A DNA stretch of 64,000 nucleotides from Paenibacillus_G filicis (GTDB lineage Bacteria; Bacillota; Bacilli; Paenibacillales; NBRC-103111): contig NZ_JBBPCC010000016.1 of assembly GCF_038070315.1 (NCBI RefSeq), positions 62,001 through 126,000 on the forward strand, given 5' to 3'. The position numbers and the translations under genes are program-made. A model generated the notes under the pieces. It worked only from the letters and a program-made list of their open reading frames with translations, was not told where the DNA came from and ran no database searches. Shown here piece after piece: positions 17,534 to 27,176 of this stretch (its first letter is position 1; the number at the start of each line of letters is the position of its first letter).

Positions 17534-20473
17534 TTACGGATTCTCCGGCTTCGTCTTGGGCTCGATCTGGATATGCCCGGACTCATGCGTCACGGAGTTG
17601 ATCTCGATACCCTGTCTGGCAAGGCTGGAGCGGATGAGGTGTTCGTCCTCCGTCGGGAATACGTAAGCCGGCCGGTTCTCGCTCCGATGCACCAGCTGCT
17701 CGGCTACCTGAAGCAGCTTCTCCATCGAGAACGGCTTCCGCAGATACGTCTCGCCGACCTTCTCGCGGTATTCCGGAGGCGGCTCCATAGCGGATGAGAC
17801 AATGACCGGCGTACGGTGCAGCTGGGGATGACGGTACAGCTCAGCGATAAAGTCCCAGCCGTTCTTGGCGCCCTCCAGCCCGATATCTACAATGCACAGC
17901 TTTGGTGGCGCCTGAACGCTGTTCTCCAGAGCGAGCAGTCCTTCCTCTGCAGAACGGAGGTGGACGGTCTTGAGCTGCATCTTCTGCAGCCCAACCTGGA
18001 TCAGCTTGGCCAGATTCTCGTCATCCTCCAACAGCAGGATGCCATGGTCAGCGCTCGCGCCTTGATACGTGGACAGGGTGATGGTGAATACGCTGCCCTG
18101 GCCCATGAGCGAATCGAAGGTGATCGTTCCCTGATGGGATTCCACAATCTCGCGTACGATGGACAGGCCGAGTCCGGTTCCTCCGATCTGACGGCGGTCG
18201 GAGTTATCTACACGGTAAAACTTGGAGAACAGCTTGTCCTTGGCGTCTTCCGGGATGCCCAGTCCGTAGTCCTGCACGCGCAGGGTGACGGTGCCGCCGC
18301 TCTCCTCTAGCGAGACATCCACCCGGTCCGCTTGAGGGGAATACTTGGTGGCATTGCTGAGCAGGTTATGCGCCACCTGCATCAGCCGGTCGGCATCTGC
18401 GCGCACCCAGATCTCGCGACCAGGGGTACTTAGGTGAACCTTATGGCCTTGCTTGCCATTCCACTGGTCGACCACCTCGTGGAGCAGTCCGCCCAGCTCG
18501 AGCGGGAGCAGACGGTATTCCTGCTTACCGGCTTCCATGCGCTGCAGGTCGAGGAAATCGTTGATGAGCGTGGACAGGCGGCCTGCTTCCTTATACACGG
18601 TCTGCAAATATTTCTGCTGCTTGTCCGGCGTCAGCTGCCGGTGCAGCAGGATCTCGATAAAGCCAAGCACGCTGGCCAGCGGTGTCCGAAGCTCATGGGA
18701 GACGATGCTGATGAATTCGTTCTTCAGCTCGTCGATTTTCTCCTCTTCCGTACGGTCCCGGATAACGAACAGGTAGCCTTGAGCATTCTGCAGGGATGCC
18801 TCACCGACCCGGGTTGCATACAGCTCGACGAATCTGCGCTGTTCGCCGTCGGTTTCGATCGGGAAGCGCTCGGTAAACTTATGGAGTCTTCCGTTCAGAA
18901 GCTCCTCGAAGGCCGACATGACCTGAGGGGCCGATGTGGAGTCTGCGAGCATCTCTCGTCCGAGAGCCAGGACGGACTCGCCTACGGGCGAATCCAGACC
19001 TGTTAGTTCAAGCATCCGCGGGTTCACGAACTGGATGCGGCCTTCGCTGTCGCACATCACCATGCCCTCGTGCGTCGATTGCAGGATGTTGCCAATCACA
19101 TCTCGCTGCTCCTGGATCAACAGCTTCTCCTGCAGCAGCTGCAAGTTAAGCTGCTCCAGCCTGGCAGCCTGACGGCTTCGGGCCTCGTTGGCCTGCTGGA
19201 CCATGAAGGCGAGTCCGAATTGGCGGATAAGCCCCTGGGCGATCCGCATTCTGTGCTCGAATGAGCTCACATCGTAGCCCGTCAGCATCAGGAATCCGAT
19301 GCTTTCCTGCTGGTCGTTGAACAGAGGGAAGTAATAATCGACAGCCTTCTCGATGCCTTGATGGAAGCCGCGCTCCGCCGCCGACAGCTGTCGGACGGAC
19401 TCGAGCATCCGCTTCTCCTGGAGTACGCGTCTTGCGGTTCCGTAGAGCTCGCTCTCGCGGACAGCTGGCAGCTTGGACGGGTATCCGATCGAGAACACCG
19501 GTTCGAACAGCGGGTTTTCCGCATCCGTCTGCTTCGCAGATTCGTTGTCCGCTGCTTCGCCATCCGAGCTCCAGGCTGTCCGGCTTAGTACGAGCATGGC
19601 GGAATCCAGCTTGAGCGTTTCCAGCAGAGCCGGGATCGAATCGCGGAGGAAAGCCTCCAGATGTGCGGAGCCGCTCAGCTTCTCCTGGTAGCCGCTGATC
19701 GCCTCCAGCTCGTGTTCGCGCTCGGATAGCTTCTCCAGCGTAGCTTCCTGTTCTTCCTGCTGGGCGATGATCTCTTCGTTCTGAATTTCCAGGCTTTCGG
19801 CCATGTAACGGTACGTTTCTTCGCTCTTGCGCAGTGCGCTCTCCGCCCGACTGGCCCGCAGGAACACGAAAATGGAGAACAGGCCGACGCCTAGTGCCAG
19901 CACGCCGCCGATGCCGATGACCAGGCGGGCAAAGCGTTCCGCCATCCGGGCCGACTGACGCGCATCCGTAGCGATCGTCTCAATCTCATCCTTCAGCTCG
20001 ATCTGTATTTGGCGGAAACTGTCCATGTAGGTTTTGCCGTTCTGGATACGGCGCAGGGCTTCCTCGCGCTGTCCGCTATCGATCAAGTTGATCTGGCTTT
20101 CGTAATAGCTCTGCAGGTTCTGAATAAACGGAAGTGCCTTCTCCGTCATGATCGGTTGGAGCTGCGGATAGGCTTCTTCGAATTCGGTCATCCGCTTGAG
20201 ATCGAGCTGCAGCCTTGTTTTGCCCAGGCTATAAGGCTCCAGGAAAGCATGGTCGCCGGACAGCTCGTAACCGCGCAGACCGGTCTCCATATTGATCAAG
20301 TCGATCAGCAGATTGTCTGCCAGATCGTTGACCGGAATGACGGAGTCCACCAGACTGTTCAGCTTCTCCTCTGTATTGGAGGAAGCGATGAAGCTGGTCA
20401 GGCTGATCAGAGCGAGCAGTGCGACCAGAACGATCGGGTAAATAATAGACGTACGGGAACGGGGTATCTTCAC
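17534..20473 (-). CDS. hybrid histidine kinase, CHASE3 - GAF-like - PAS - HisKA - HATPase - REC
   Basis: 979 residues. Helix one (IIYPIVLVALLALISLTSFIA) and a CHASE3 extracellular domain (LLIDLINMETGLRGYELSGDHAFLEPY is diagnostic) are followed by a second helix near residue 190. A coiled coil, a GAF-like region, and a PAS domain (GNILQSTHEGMVMCDSEGRIQFVNPRMLELTG) come next. The kinase core has EFISIVSHELRTPLASVLGF, NLLSNATKYSP and GGTGLGLSIVREI. A C-terminal receiver domain has its Asp in KLCIVDIGLEGAKNGWDF and Lys in TYLRKPFS. About 55 further residues follow the receiver. It is divergent from the EAL gene; a joint role in c-di-GMP control is conceivable but not shown. Confidence 0.92.
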   Translation of the reverse strand: MKIPRSRTSIIYPIVLVALLALISLTSFIASSNTEEKLNSLVDSVIPVNDLADNLLIDLINMETGLRGYELSGDHAFLEPYSLGKTRLQLDLKRMTEFEEAYPQLQPIMTEKALPFIQNLQSYYESQINLIDSGQREEALRRIQNGKTYMDSFRQIQIELKDEIETIATDARQSARMAERFARLVIGIGGVLALGVGLFSIFVFLRASRAESALRKSEETYRYMAESLEIQNEEIIAQQEEQEATLEKLSEREHELEAISGYQEKLSGSAHLEAFLRDSIPALLETLKLDSAMLVLSRTAWSSDGEAADNESAKQTDAENPLFEPVFSIGYPSKLPAVRESELYGTARRVLQEKRMLESVRQLSAAERGFHQGIEKAVDYYFPLFNDQQESIGFLMLTGYDVSSFEHRMRIAQGLIRQFGLAFMVQQANEARSRQAARLEQLNLQLLQEKLLIQEQRDVIGNILQSTHEGMVMCDSEGRIQFVNPRMLELTGLDSPVGESVLALGREMLADSTSAPQVMSAFEELLNGRLHKFTERFPIETDGEQRRFVELYATRVGEASLQNAQGYLFVIRDRTEEEKIDELKNEFISIVSHELRTPLASVLGFIEILLHRQLTPDKQQKYLQTVYKEAGRLSTLINDFLDLQRMEAGKQEYRLLPLELGGLLHEVVDQWNGKQGHKVHLSTPGREIWVRADADRLMQVAHNLLSNATKYSPQADRVDVSLEESGGTVTLRVQDYGLGIPEDAKDKLFSKFYRVDNSDRRQIGGTGLGLSIVREIVESHQGTITFDSLMGQGSVFTITLSTYQGASADHGILLLEDDENLAKLIQVGLQKMQLKTVHLRSAEEGLLALENSVQAPPKLCIVDIGLEGAKNGWDFIAELYRHPQLHRTPVIVSSAMEPPPEYREKVGETYLRKPFSMEKLLQVAEQLVHRSENRPAYVFPTEDEHLIRSSLARQGIEINSVTHESGHIQIEPKTKPENP

Positions 20474-20569
20474 TACGTGACCACCTTACATCAAAATAAA
20501 TAAGCATTCCTTACACAGTTCGACAAATCCTGCCAGATTCCTCTATCCGGGAGGCGGCGGAAGTTGCGA

Positions 20570-20598
20570 TTGCGCTCCGTGCGAAGGTGCCTTACAAT
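20570..20598 (+). promoter_or_regulatory. sigma-A-type promoter of the EAL gene
   Basis: TTGCGC at 20570-20575 and TACAAT at 20593-20598 are separated by exactly 17 bp. They lie 75 bp upstream of the EAL start. Confidence 0.55.
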
Positions 20599-20672
20599 AA
20601 ACGTATCTCATGTCATATATTCTTCCATTACAAGATGTATAGCTTACATAGCGCAGTAAGGAGGGGCAAGTG

Positions 20673-21872
20673 ATGTCCCATTCGGAGCCTTCTGTATGGA
20701 TTCCTCCGGCGACAGAGACGTTCCCGTATTTTCAGCCAATACTGTCCCTGCAAACACAGCGGATTATCGGCTACGAAGCGCTGGGACGCCATGTAGCAGG
20801 CGGGTCCGTACGTAGCCTAGGGCCTTTTTTTCAACAAACCGGATTGTCTGACGGTCAATTGCTGAGGGTGGACCGGACGATCCGCGAGCGGGCGATTGCC
20901 GCTATGGCCCAATCGGGCGGAGAGGAACGGCTGTTTCTGAACTTGAAGCCGTCCTGGATTTATCGCAAGGCCAGCCGCGTGAGCGAGCTGCCTACGCTGG
21001 AGATGGCGCAACGCCAGGGTCTGCCGGCCTCGCGTATCGTGGTCGAGATCACGGAAGAGCCATTCGCCGGCGATCTGGAGGAGCTGTCCAAGATGATCGG
21101 ATTGTACCGGGAAGCGGGATGCACGATCGCTATCGACGATATCGGCAGCGGGCATAGCAATTATGACCGGATCGCATCGCTCCAGCCGCATATTCTGAAG
21201 ATCGATTTGAAGCTGATGAAGAAGGGAGTCGTGCATGAGGGGTATCATGCGCTGCTGAATTCCTATTCGATTCTGGCCTCACAGATGGGGGCCTCTCTGC
21301 TTGTGGAAGGAGTGGAGACGAAGGAAGATCTGTATTATGCGCTGAAGGTCGGGGCGCGGTATGTGCAGGGCTTCCTGTTCTCTCCAGCGAAGGCTGGGCT
21401 GCAGAGTCCAGATGCGTACGAGCGGCTGCTGCGCGAGAGCATAGCGCTCTTCACTCGCAGCGAGCTGGAGCGTCATCGTGGGCTGTATGCAGCTACGGAT
21501 GGCCTGCGGGCGCTTCTGCGGGAGAAGCCGGGATTCGATACTGCCGGGGATGCCGATGAGCTGCTGCAGACGCTTGCTGGTCATGTCGGGAATAACGTGG
21601 TGCGCATGTATATTTGCCGGGAGGAGGGATTCCAGATCTCCTCGAACTACACCCGCGCTGCGGACGGAACTTGGAGCCGGGATACGACGTACGAGGGTTC
21701 GAACTGGATATGGCGTCCGTACTTCATCCCGACCGTCCTGCGGATGAAGCACGGACGGCAGGGATGCCTCTCCGAGCCTTATACGGATCTGGAAACGTCG
21801 CGTCAGGTGCACACGTACTCGGAGCCTCTCGGGGATACGCACTATGTGTTTTTCGATCTGGAGATCGAGTGA
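20673..21872 (+). CDS. EAL-domain protein with YkuI-like C-terminal domain
   Basis: A 400-residue soluble protein. The EAL domain keeps the metal- and c-di-GMP-binding set: YEALGR, FLNLKPSW, EITEE, AIDDIGSGHSN, LKIDLKLM, VEGVETKED and QGFLFSPA. These suggest an active or at least substrate-binding c-di-GMP phosphodiesterase. A C-terminal PAS/Cache-like domain (VGNNVVRMYICREEGFQISSNYTR...WRPYFIPTVLRMKHGRQGCLSEPYTDLETSRQVHTYSEPL) matches the architecture and length of B. subtilis YkuI. AAGGAGG lies upstream of the ATG at 20673. It is convergent with the SNF2 gene, 13 bp apart. Confidence 0.9.
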   Translation: MSHSEPSVWIPPATETFPYFQPILSLQTQRIIGYEALGRHVAGGSVRSLGPFFQQTGLSDGQLLRVDRTIRERAIAAMAQSGGEERLFLNLKPSWIYRKASRVSELPTLEMAQRQGLPASRIVVEITEEPFAGDLEELSKMIGLYREAGCTIAIDDIGSGHSNYDRIASLQPHILKIDLKLMKKGVVHEGYHALLNSYSILASQMGASLLVEGVETKEDLYYALKVGARYVQGFLFSPAKAGLQSPDAYERLLRESIALFTRSELERHRGLYAATDGLRALLREKPGFDTAGDADELLQTLAGHVGNNVVRMYICREEGFQISSNYTRAADGTWSRDTTYEGSNWIWRPYFIPTVLRMKHGRQGCLSEPYTDLETSRQVHTYSEPLGDTHYVFFDLEIE

Positions 21873-21885
21873 CGAGCTGGCTAGC

Positions 21886-24800
21886 CTAGTCGACCCACTC
21901 GCTGCGCAGGGCGAACAGGTCCTTGAGATCGTCGGTGGACAGCTCTGTGATCCACTGCTCTCCGGTTCCGACGATCTGCTGGCTTAGGCCGAGCTTGCGG
22001 TCGATCATCTCGTCGATGCGCTCCTCCAGCGTGCCGAGGGTGACGAACTTGTGCACCTGTACCTGACGCGTCTGCCCGATGCGGAACGCCCGGTCGGTCG
22101 CCTGATTCTCCACGGCAGGGTTCCACCAGCGGTCGAAATGAAATACATGATTGGCAGCCGTCAGATTAAGTCCGGTGCCGCCTGCCTTGAGTGACAGCAG
22201 GAAGATGCCGGATTCGTCCTCCGTCGGGGCGTCGCCGCTCTGGAACGCATCAATCATCCGGTCGCGCTCCGCCTTGGCGGTTCCGCCGTGGAGGAACGGC
22301 ACATGGCCTCCGAACTCCTCCGTCAGCGCCCGCTGCAGCAGGTGACCTGTCTCGACAAATTGGGTGAAAATCAGGCATTTGTCGCCTTCCTGCCTCAGCT
22401 CCTGTACCATCTCCAGCAAACGCTCCACCTTATTGGACCGCTGCCTCCAGTCGAGGCGGGAGATGGCCGTGCCGCTGCCTCCTGCGAGTCCGGGGTGGTT
22501 GCAGATTTGCTTCAGCTTGGTCAGCGCGGCTAGAATGAGGCCGCGGCGCTCCATGGTCGACAGCTTGTCGAGCCGCTCGAACATATCCCGGATATAAGTC
22601 TCGTACAAGGTCGCCTGCTCCGCGGTCAGGGAGATGTACGACTTGTACTCGTATTTATCCGGCAAATCGAGCTGGATCGACGGGTCCTTCTTCACGCGCC
22701 GCAGCAGGAACGGGCGAATCAGCCGCTGGACCTTGGCGATCAGCTCGGCGTCCTGTGTCCGCTCGATGGCGTTCACATACCGCTGGGTGAAGTCGCGAAG
22801 CGTCCCCAGATAGCCCGGGTTCAAGAAATCGAAGATCGACCACAGCTCGGTCAGCCGGTTCTCGATCGGCGTACCCGTCAGGGCGATGCGATGGCGCGCC
22901 TGCAGGGTGCGGATGGACGAGGCTTGCTTGGTGTAGGCGTTCTTGATATTCTGAGCCTCATCGAGACAGATCGCTTCCCATTCGATAGCGCCTAGCTCAG
23001 TCTCATCGAGATGCGAGAGCGTGTAGGTGGTCAGCACGATGTCGCAGGAGCTAGCTATCGCTTCGAATGCGCTGCCCTTGGTTCGGCTCGGCCCATAATG
23101 CAGATGCACGCGCAGATCGGGGGCGAATCGCTGCAGCTCCTTCTGCCAGTTGCCCAGCACGGAGGTCGGACAGACCAGCAGGGAAGGGGCAGCCGGAACT
23201 TGGTCCTGGTCCTGCGGGGTCTCCGCACTTGTCCTGCCGTCGTTTACCTCTGCAAATGCTTCGGCTTCGACTTCGGCTGCCGCTTGCCGCTGCTCTCGCA
23301 GATGGAGCAGGTACGTAATCATCTGGATCGTTTTGCCGAGACCCATGTCATCGGCCAGACAGCCGCCGAGGCCGCACTGACGCAGGAACAGCAGCCAGGA
23401 GATGCCCTCCAGCTGATAAGGACGAAGCGTGCCCCGGAAAGAGGCAGGCGGCTCCAACAGAGGCGGTCTCTTGGTATGATTCAGCAGCTCAACCAGCTCC
23501 TGCAGCTGTTCATTCAGTTCGACCTCCATGTCCAGAGAGCGGTGGAAATCTTTGTCCTCCTCACCCTCAGAGGAGCCGAGCAAGTGCAGCTCCAGCACGT
23601 CGCGGAGCGTAAGTCCCTGTTTCTTCTGAACCTTGTTCATGACCTGCTGCAGCTGCTCCAGATGAGCCGGATCGAGCTGCACCCACTGGCCGCGGATCTG
23701 AATCAGCTTGCGGTTCTGAGCCAGCAGCTCGCGGAATTCCTCCTCAGTCAGCTCCAGGTCGCCCAGCGCGATCTTCCAGTCGAACCGCATCAGCTGGTTC
23801 AGACCGAGAATCGACTGCGGTCCGGTACCGACCGAGGACTTGATCTTGGCCTTCAGCCGCGGCCGCCACTTGCGAATTCTCTCCCACCATGCAGGGAGGA
23901 AGACGGAATACCCGGCCTCCATCAGTCTCAGACTGCCTGTGGTCAGCAATTGCCATGCCTCGTCGGCCGGCAGCTCGCTGCGCAGGGCACCGCTTGGCTC
24001 AGCCGCAAGCCATGGCGCCATCCGCGTCCACTTGGCCGTGTCACGTGCGGCCCGGTCGAGATGCGGCCGCCATTCGGCAGGCACGCTGTCTGTACCTGGC
24101 CAACGACGAGTAGAGTTAGCCTCCTGCTGTCCATTTCTGTCCGGACGGACAGATGCGTCCTGGATGCCGGAGAGGTCCGTATCACCTGCGGTATCTATAG
24201 AAACATCTTCGTCCGAGCTGCCGACTGCGGTGAGGTCCGCGCGATCCTGTCCTTCTTCGGCCCAGGCTTGAACGAGATGAGCCGGCAGCTCTACGATGCT
24301 CTCCTTGGCACTGCGATCCTGGAGGATGACCCGCAGAGGCCAATCGCCTCCGGGGGCGGACGGCTCCTCCAGCTTCAGACAGGTGCGGAACGGCGTGCCG
24401 TCCGACTGCCAGCCGATCGAGATCAGCCAGTCCTCCTCATCCATCCACACATCGGGCGACGTCTGGCCGCGGCGGAAGAGAGGGAAGGAGCGCTCCAGTC
24501 GGGCGAGATGCTCGCGCATCACGCCATCGGCCTCAATCCACAGCGGCACAAGCCGCTCCATCCATTGCTGGGCGAGCGGAGCCGAGGCCCATGCGGCGGC
24601 GCGCTCCGGGAGCTCGAGCTTCCAGCCGAGCTCCCCATTCTTCCACTTGGCAAAGTCGGGCATGAAGCGCCCCGCGCTGAGGGCGTCCCGGATCGGAGCC
24701 GCCAGCTTCGTCAGCTCAGCCAGTTCCCGCGTGAACTCCAGCTTCTGATGATAGACGGTAGCCGGAGCTGCCAGATAGTCCAGTGCATCCAGTGCAGGCA

Positions 24801-25005
24801 GGAACAAGCCCTCTACTCCCGAAGCCTCAGTCACCTCGATGAACGAACCGTAGAAAGAGGGCGCATGCCAGGCGAACATCCAGTCCCGCAGATCTTGCGC
24901 ATCACAAATCCCGTTATTGTAGCGCGTTCCCCAGAGAAAGAAACCATCCTGCTGCGCCCATCGTATATGAACGCCTATCGCTGTCGTATCGGTTATGGTA
25001 TCCAT
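21886..25005 (-). CDS. SNF2-family DNA translocase/helicase (YwqA-like)
   Basis: 1039 residues. The N-terminal half is the SNF2-associated bacterial region (WAHAPSFYGS-like start, then QIRGQWVQLDPAHLEQLQQVM). The ATPase core follows: Q-motif region LRPYQLEGISWLLFL, Walker A DDMGLGKTIQMI, DEAQNIKN, and the C-terminal helicase lobe with TQFVETGHLLQ, LSLKAGGTGLNLTAANHVFHFDRWWNPAVENQATDRAFRIGQ. It uses ATP to translocate on double-stranded DNA. It overlaps the upstream SWIM gene by 13 bp, with GGAGGG just before its ATG, so translation is probably coupled. The pair resembles B. subtilis ywqA-ywqB. Its role in DNA metabolism is inferred, not visible. Confidence 0.93.
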   Translation of the reverse strand: MDTITDTTAIGVHIRWAQQDGFFLWGTRYNNGICDAQDLRDWMFAWHAPSFYGSFIEVTEASGVEGLFLPALDALDYLAAPATVYHQKLEFTRELAELTKLAAPIRDALSAGRFMPDFAKWKNGELGWKLELPERAAAWASAPLAQQWMERLVPLWIEADGVMREHLARLERSFPLFRRGQTSPDVWMDEEDWLISIGWQSDGTPFRTCLKLEEPSAPGGDWPLRVILQDRSAKESIVELPAHLVQAWAEEGQDRADLTAVGSSDEDVSIDTAGDTDLSGIQDASVRPDRNGQQEANSTRRWPGTDSVPAEWRPHLDRAARDTAKWTRMAPWLAAEPSGALRSELPADEAWQLLTTGSLRLMEAGYSVFLPAWWERIRKWRPRLKAKIKSSVGTGPQSILGLNQLMRFDWKIALGDLELTEEEFRELLAQNRKLIQIRGQWVQLDPAHLEQLQQVMNKVQKKQGLTLRDVLELHLLGSSEGEEDKDFHRSLDMEVELNEQLQELVELLNHTKRPPLLEPPASFRGTLRPYQLEGISWLLFLRQCGLGGCLADDMGLGKTIQMITYLLHLREQRQAAAEVEAEAFAEVNDGRTSAETPQDQDQVPAAPSLLVCPTSVLGNWQKELQRFAPDLRVHLHYGPSRTKGSAFEAIASSCDIVLTTYTLSHLDETELGAIEWEAICLDEAQNIKNAYTKQASSIRTLQARHRIALTGTPIENRLTELWSIFDFLNPGYLGTLRDFTQRYVNAIERTQDAELIAKVQRLIRPFLLRRVKKDPSIQLDLPDKYEYKSYISLTAEQATLYETYIRDMFERLDKLSTMERRGLILAALTKLKQICNHPGLAGGSGTAISRLDWRQRSNKVERLLEMVQELRQEGDKCLIFTQFVETGHLLQRALTEEFGGHVPFLHGGTAKAERDRMIDAFQSGDAPTEDESGIFLLSLKAGGTGLNLTAANHVFHFDRWWNPAVENQATDRAFRIGQTRQVQVHKFVTLGTLEERIDEMIDRKLGLSQQIVGTGEQWITELSTDDLKDLFALRSEWVD

Positions 25006-26594
25006 TTTACCCTCCGAAGCTCCTCCTGCAGCGCCCTCAGCCTAGCATGCTTGCCAGCCAGCCGGTAGACGTAGTCCTCCCAGACGACTTGCCGCTGCAG
25101 CCTGGTATAGATGCCGTTCAATTTTTTCAATAACCTCATCGCATTCTGGTAGGCAGTCCGGTTCTTCTCGGCGATGCAGCGCTCTACCGCCTGATGGTAC
25201 AGCGGAAGCACCAGCGACGGGTCATGGTTCTCGACCTTGGTCAGGTCGGGGGCAAACAGATTCAGCGGAGAGACACGGTTGGCGAGCTGCAGGTCGATCC
25301 ACGCCTGATAGCGGCCGGCCCTCATCAGATAAGCCGTGTAGAAATGATAGGTGCGCGGCAGCAAGGCTACCATCACATCCACCCACTCCGTGTCATCGGG
25401 CTGGCGCTGTACCGCCTCGATCCAATACTGACAGAACTGCCGCAGGTCCTCCTGCTGGGCCTTCTGCATTAAGGGCAGCAGCCAGCGCAGCCAAGCGAGC
25501 ATACGCTCCCACTGCTCCTGACGGTAGCTGTCGTGCAGGTACAGGAAGAAATCCCGCGGCTCCTTGCGGGTCAAGCCTTCGAGCTGCCTGCGGGCGGCTT
25601 CGTCGCCCTCCTCCATCAAGGCAAAGTGTGCTTCAGCCAGCTGCAGCACGTCCTTGCGCCTGACGCTGATGTCGGGAGCGTTCAGCAGCTTCCGAATGCG
25701 TGTGCGCTCGTCGGAGACCCACTTGGTCTCCGGAGCCATCTTCCACCAGATACTCCGGTAAACCGCGGACCAGGATAGGGGAGATTCCTTGGCGGCGAGC
25801 GCCGACTCGCCAATCAGGGCGAGTGTCTCCTTCCAGGCTGCCGGGTTGCTCCTGGCGATCCCCGGGATGTCGATCTGAGGCAAGCGCTCCTGCAGCTCTT
25901 CGTGGCATTGTCTTGCGACCGTCTTGCAGCCGGTCTCAATATAATAGGACAGATAGGACGACTTTGTTTCCGTATAAAATTGCTCGATCTTTCGCATAAC
26001 GAACAGCAGCATATGGAGTCCGTACAAATCCCGCTGCGGCTTCTCCCAGGCCTCGGCATACGGAGTCAGCGAATCCTTGGCACTGCTATAGAACAGCTCG
26101 ATGGATTGCTGCTGGTTCATCGAGAAGCCATAGAACTGCTGGTCGAAAAACCGCTGCCACAGGCTGGGAGACTGATCGGGCGTCGGGGGCTCCAGCCGTT
26201 CTTGCTGTTTCTTCTCCGCGATGCGGTTCGTCTGCCGTGTCTGCTGCTGCCGCTGGCGGACGAGAATCGCCTGCTTGAGCTGCTGGAGCAGCAGCTCGGG
26301 GCGGCCATAAGGCACATACAGCGCAAAGAACACGGCGGCCTTGTGCCGGCAGTGCTCGCCTTCCGGACAGCTGCACTGGCTGCGAACGGCGGATTCCAGG
26401 TCGAGGATCACCTCATAGGGCTTGGTGACGCGCACCAGCGCATGAATCTCCAGACCATGCTTCAGCTCGATGTCCTCGACGCGGCGCTTGTGGAAATCCT
26501 CCCAGCCGCCCTCGATCTGCTCCGTGTCGAAATAGTCCCGCAGATACCGTGCCAGCATCGATATTCGATTTTTTGGGATCTGCAGCTTGAGCAT
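24993..26594 (-). CDS. SWIM zinc-finger protein (YwqB-like)
   Basis: 533 residues. The SWIM motif CxCx(n)CxH is seen as SQCSCPEGEHCRHKAAVFFAL near residue 75, which should bind zinc and contact DNA or protein. The rest is an alpha-helical, Arg/Gln/Glu-rich region without a recognised domain. The ATG at 26594 follows GGAGGG with 6 bases spacing. An earlier in-frame start at 26666 would place the coding region over the promoter. It is the first gene of a two-gene operon with the SNF2 translocase, so it probably works with it. Confidence 0.85.
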   Translation of the reverse strand: MLKLQIPKNRISMLARYLRDYFDTEQIEGGWEDFHKRRVEDIELKHGLEIHALVRVTKPYEVILDLESAVRSQCSCPEGEHCRHKAAVFFALYVPYGRPELLLQQLKQAILVRQRQQQTRQTNRIAEKKQQERLEPPTPDQSPSLWQRFFDQQFYGFSMNQQQSIELFYSSAKDSLTPYAEAWEKPQRDLYGLHMLLFVMRKIEQFYTETKSSYLSYYIETGCKTVARQCHEELQERLPQIDIPGIARSNPAAWKETLALIGESALAAKESPLSWSAVYRSIWWKMAPETKWVSDERTRIRKLLNAPDISVRRKDVLQLAEAHFALMEEGDEAARRQLEGLTRKEPRDFFLYLHDSYRQEQWERMLAWLRWLLPLMQKAQQEDLRQFCQYWIEAVQRQPDDTEWVDVMVALLPRTYHFYTAYLMRAGRYQAWIDLQLANRVSPLNLFAPDLTKVENHDPSLVLPLYHQAVERCIAEKNRTAYQNAMRLLKKLNGIYTRLQRQVVWEDYVYRLAGKHARLRALQEELRRVKWIP

Positions 26595-26622
26595 GTGTTG
26601 CCCTCCGCTCGTTTTGTCTATC

Positions 26623-26651
26623 CTTATAGTGTACCAGATTTTGCATGTGAA
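26623..26651 (-). promoter_or_regulatory. promoter of the SWIM-SNF2 operon
   Basis: Reading the minus strand, TTCACA and TATAAG are separated by 17 bp. The predicted transcript starts about 20 bases before the ribosome binding site of the SWIM gene. Confidence 0.5.
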
Positions 26652-26715
26652 TGCGCGGGTCTTCACTCATCTGCGCACCTCTTGATTGAATTTGCCAGAT
26701 CGGGCTGCGGTCCGG

Positions 26716-26745
26716 TTGCAGGGGCGGCGGCTTTGCGGGTACAAT
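26716..26745 (+). promoter_or_regulatory. promoter of the 97-residue gene
   Basis: TTGCAG (26716-26721) and TACAAT (26740-26745) with an 18-bp spacer, 45 bp upstream of the start codon at 26790. Confidence 0.45.
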
Positions 26746-26789
26746 GAGTTCAAATAAATCTGGCTTCGGTGAAGAAGGGATGAGCAGGC

Positions 26790-27083
26790 ATGGGGATTAA
26801 ATTCGGTCGGGAATACAAGGATATTATCGGAGATTTTACGGAAGCGCTTCAAGCGGTGGACGGTTGTTACGAGTTTCTGGAGATGGAGGAGGGCGACTGG
26901 ACGGAGCTGGCTCCCGAGGACCGGACGGCCTGCATGCAGACTCTAGCGGATGACCTGTTCTACGGACTGGGGACGGAATCCACCATGCATGTCGGGGATT
27001 GCCAGGTTACGCACGATCCGAAGCGGCACCTGATCCGTGTGGATCGCGGGGATTCCTTTACCCGTGTGATTCATCTGGTCTGA
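26790..27083 (+). CDS. 97-residue hypothetical protein
   Basis: A soluble acidic protein: MGIKFGREYKDIIGDFTEALQAVDGCYEFLEMEEGDWTEL..., then ADDLFYGLGTESTMHVGDCQVTHDPKRHLIRV. It has no signal peptide or membrane segment. Promoter-like boxes precede it and the composition matches its neighbours. I do not recognise a domain. It lies 93 bp before the dehydratase-like gene and could be cotranscribed. Confidence 0.65.
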   Translation: MGIKFGREYKDIIGDFTEALQAVDGCYEFLEMEEGDWTELAPEDRTACMQTLADDLFYGLGTESTMHVGDCQVTHDPKRHLIRVDRGDSFTRVIHLV

Positions 27084-27176
27084 GCGGGCAGAGTGGCGAC
27101 GGATAGAAGGAGGCACATCCTGTCGTTGGCTTAGTTAGCGCGTGCCTTTGATCAGCTGTGCAGCTTGAGGAATCTA

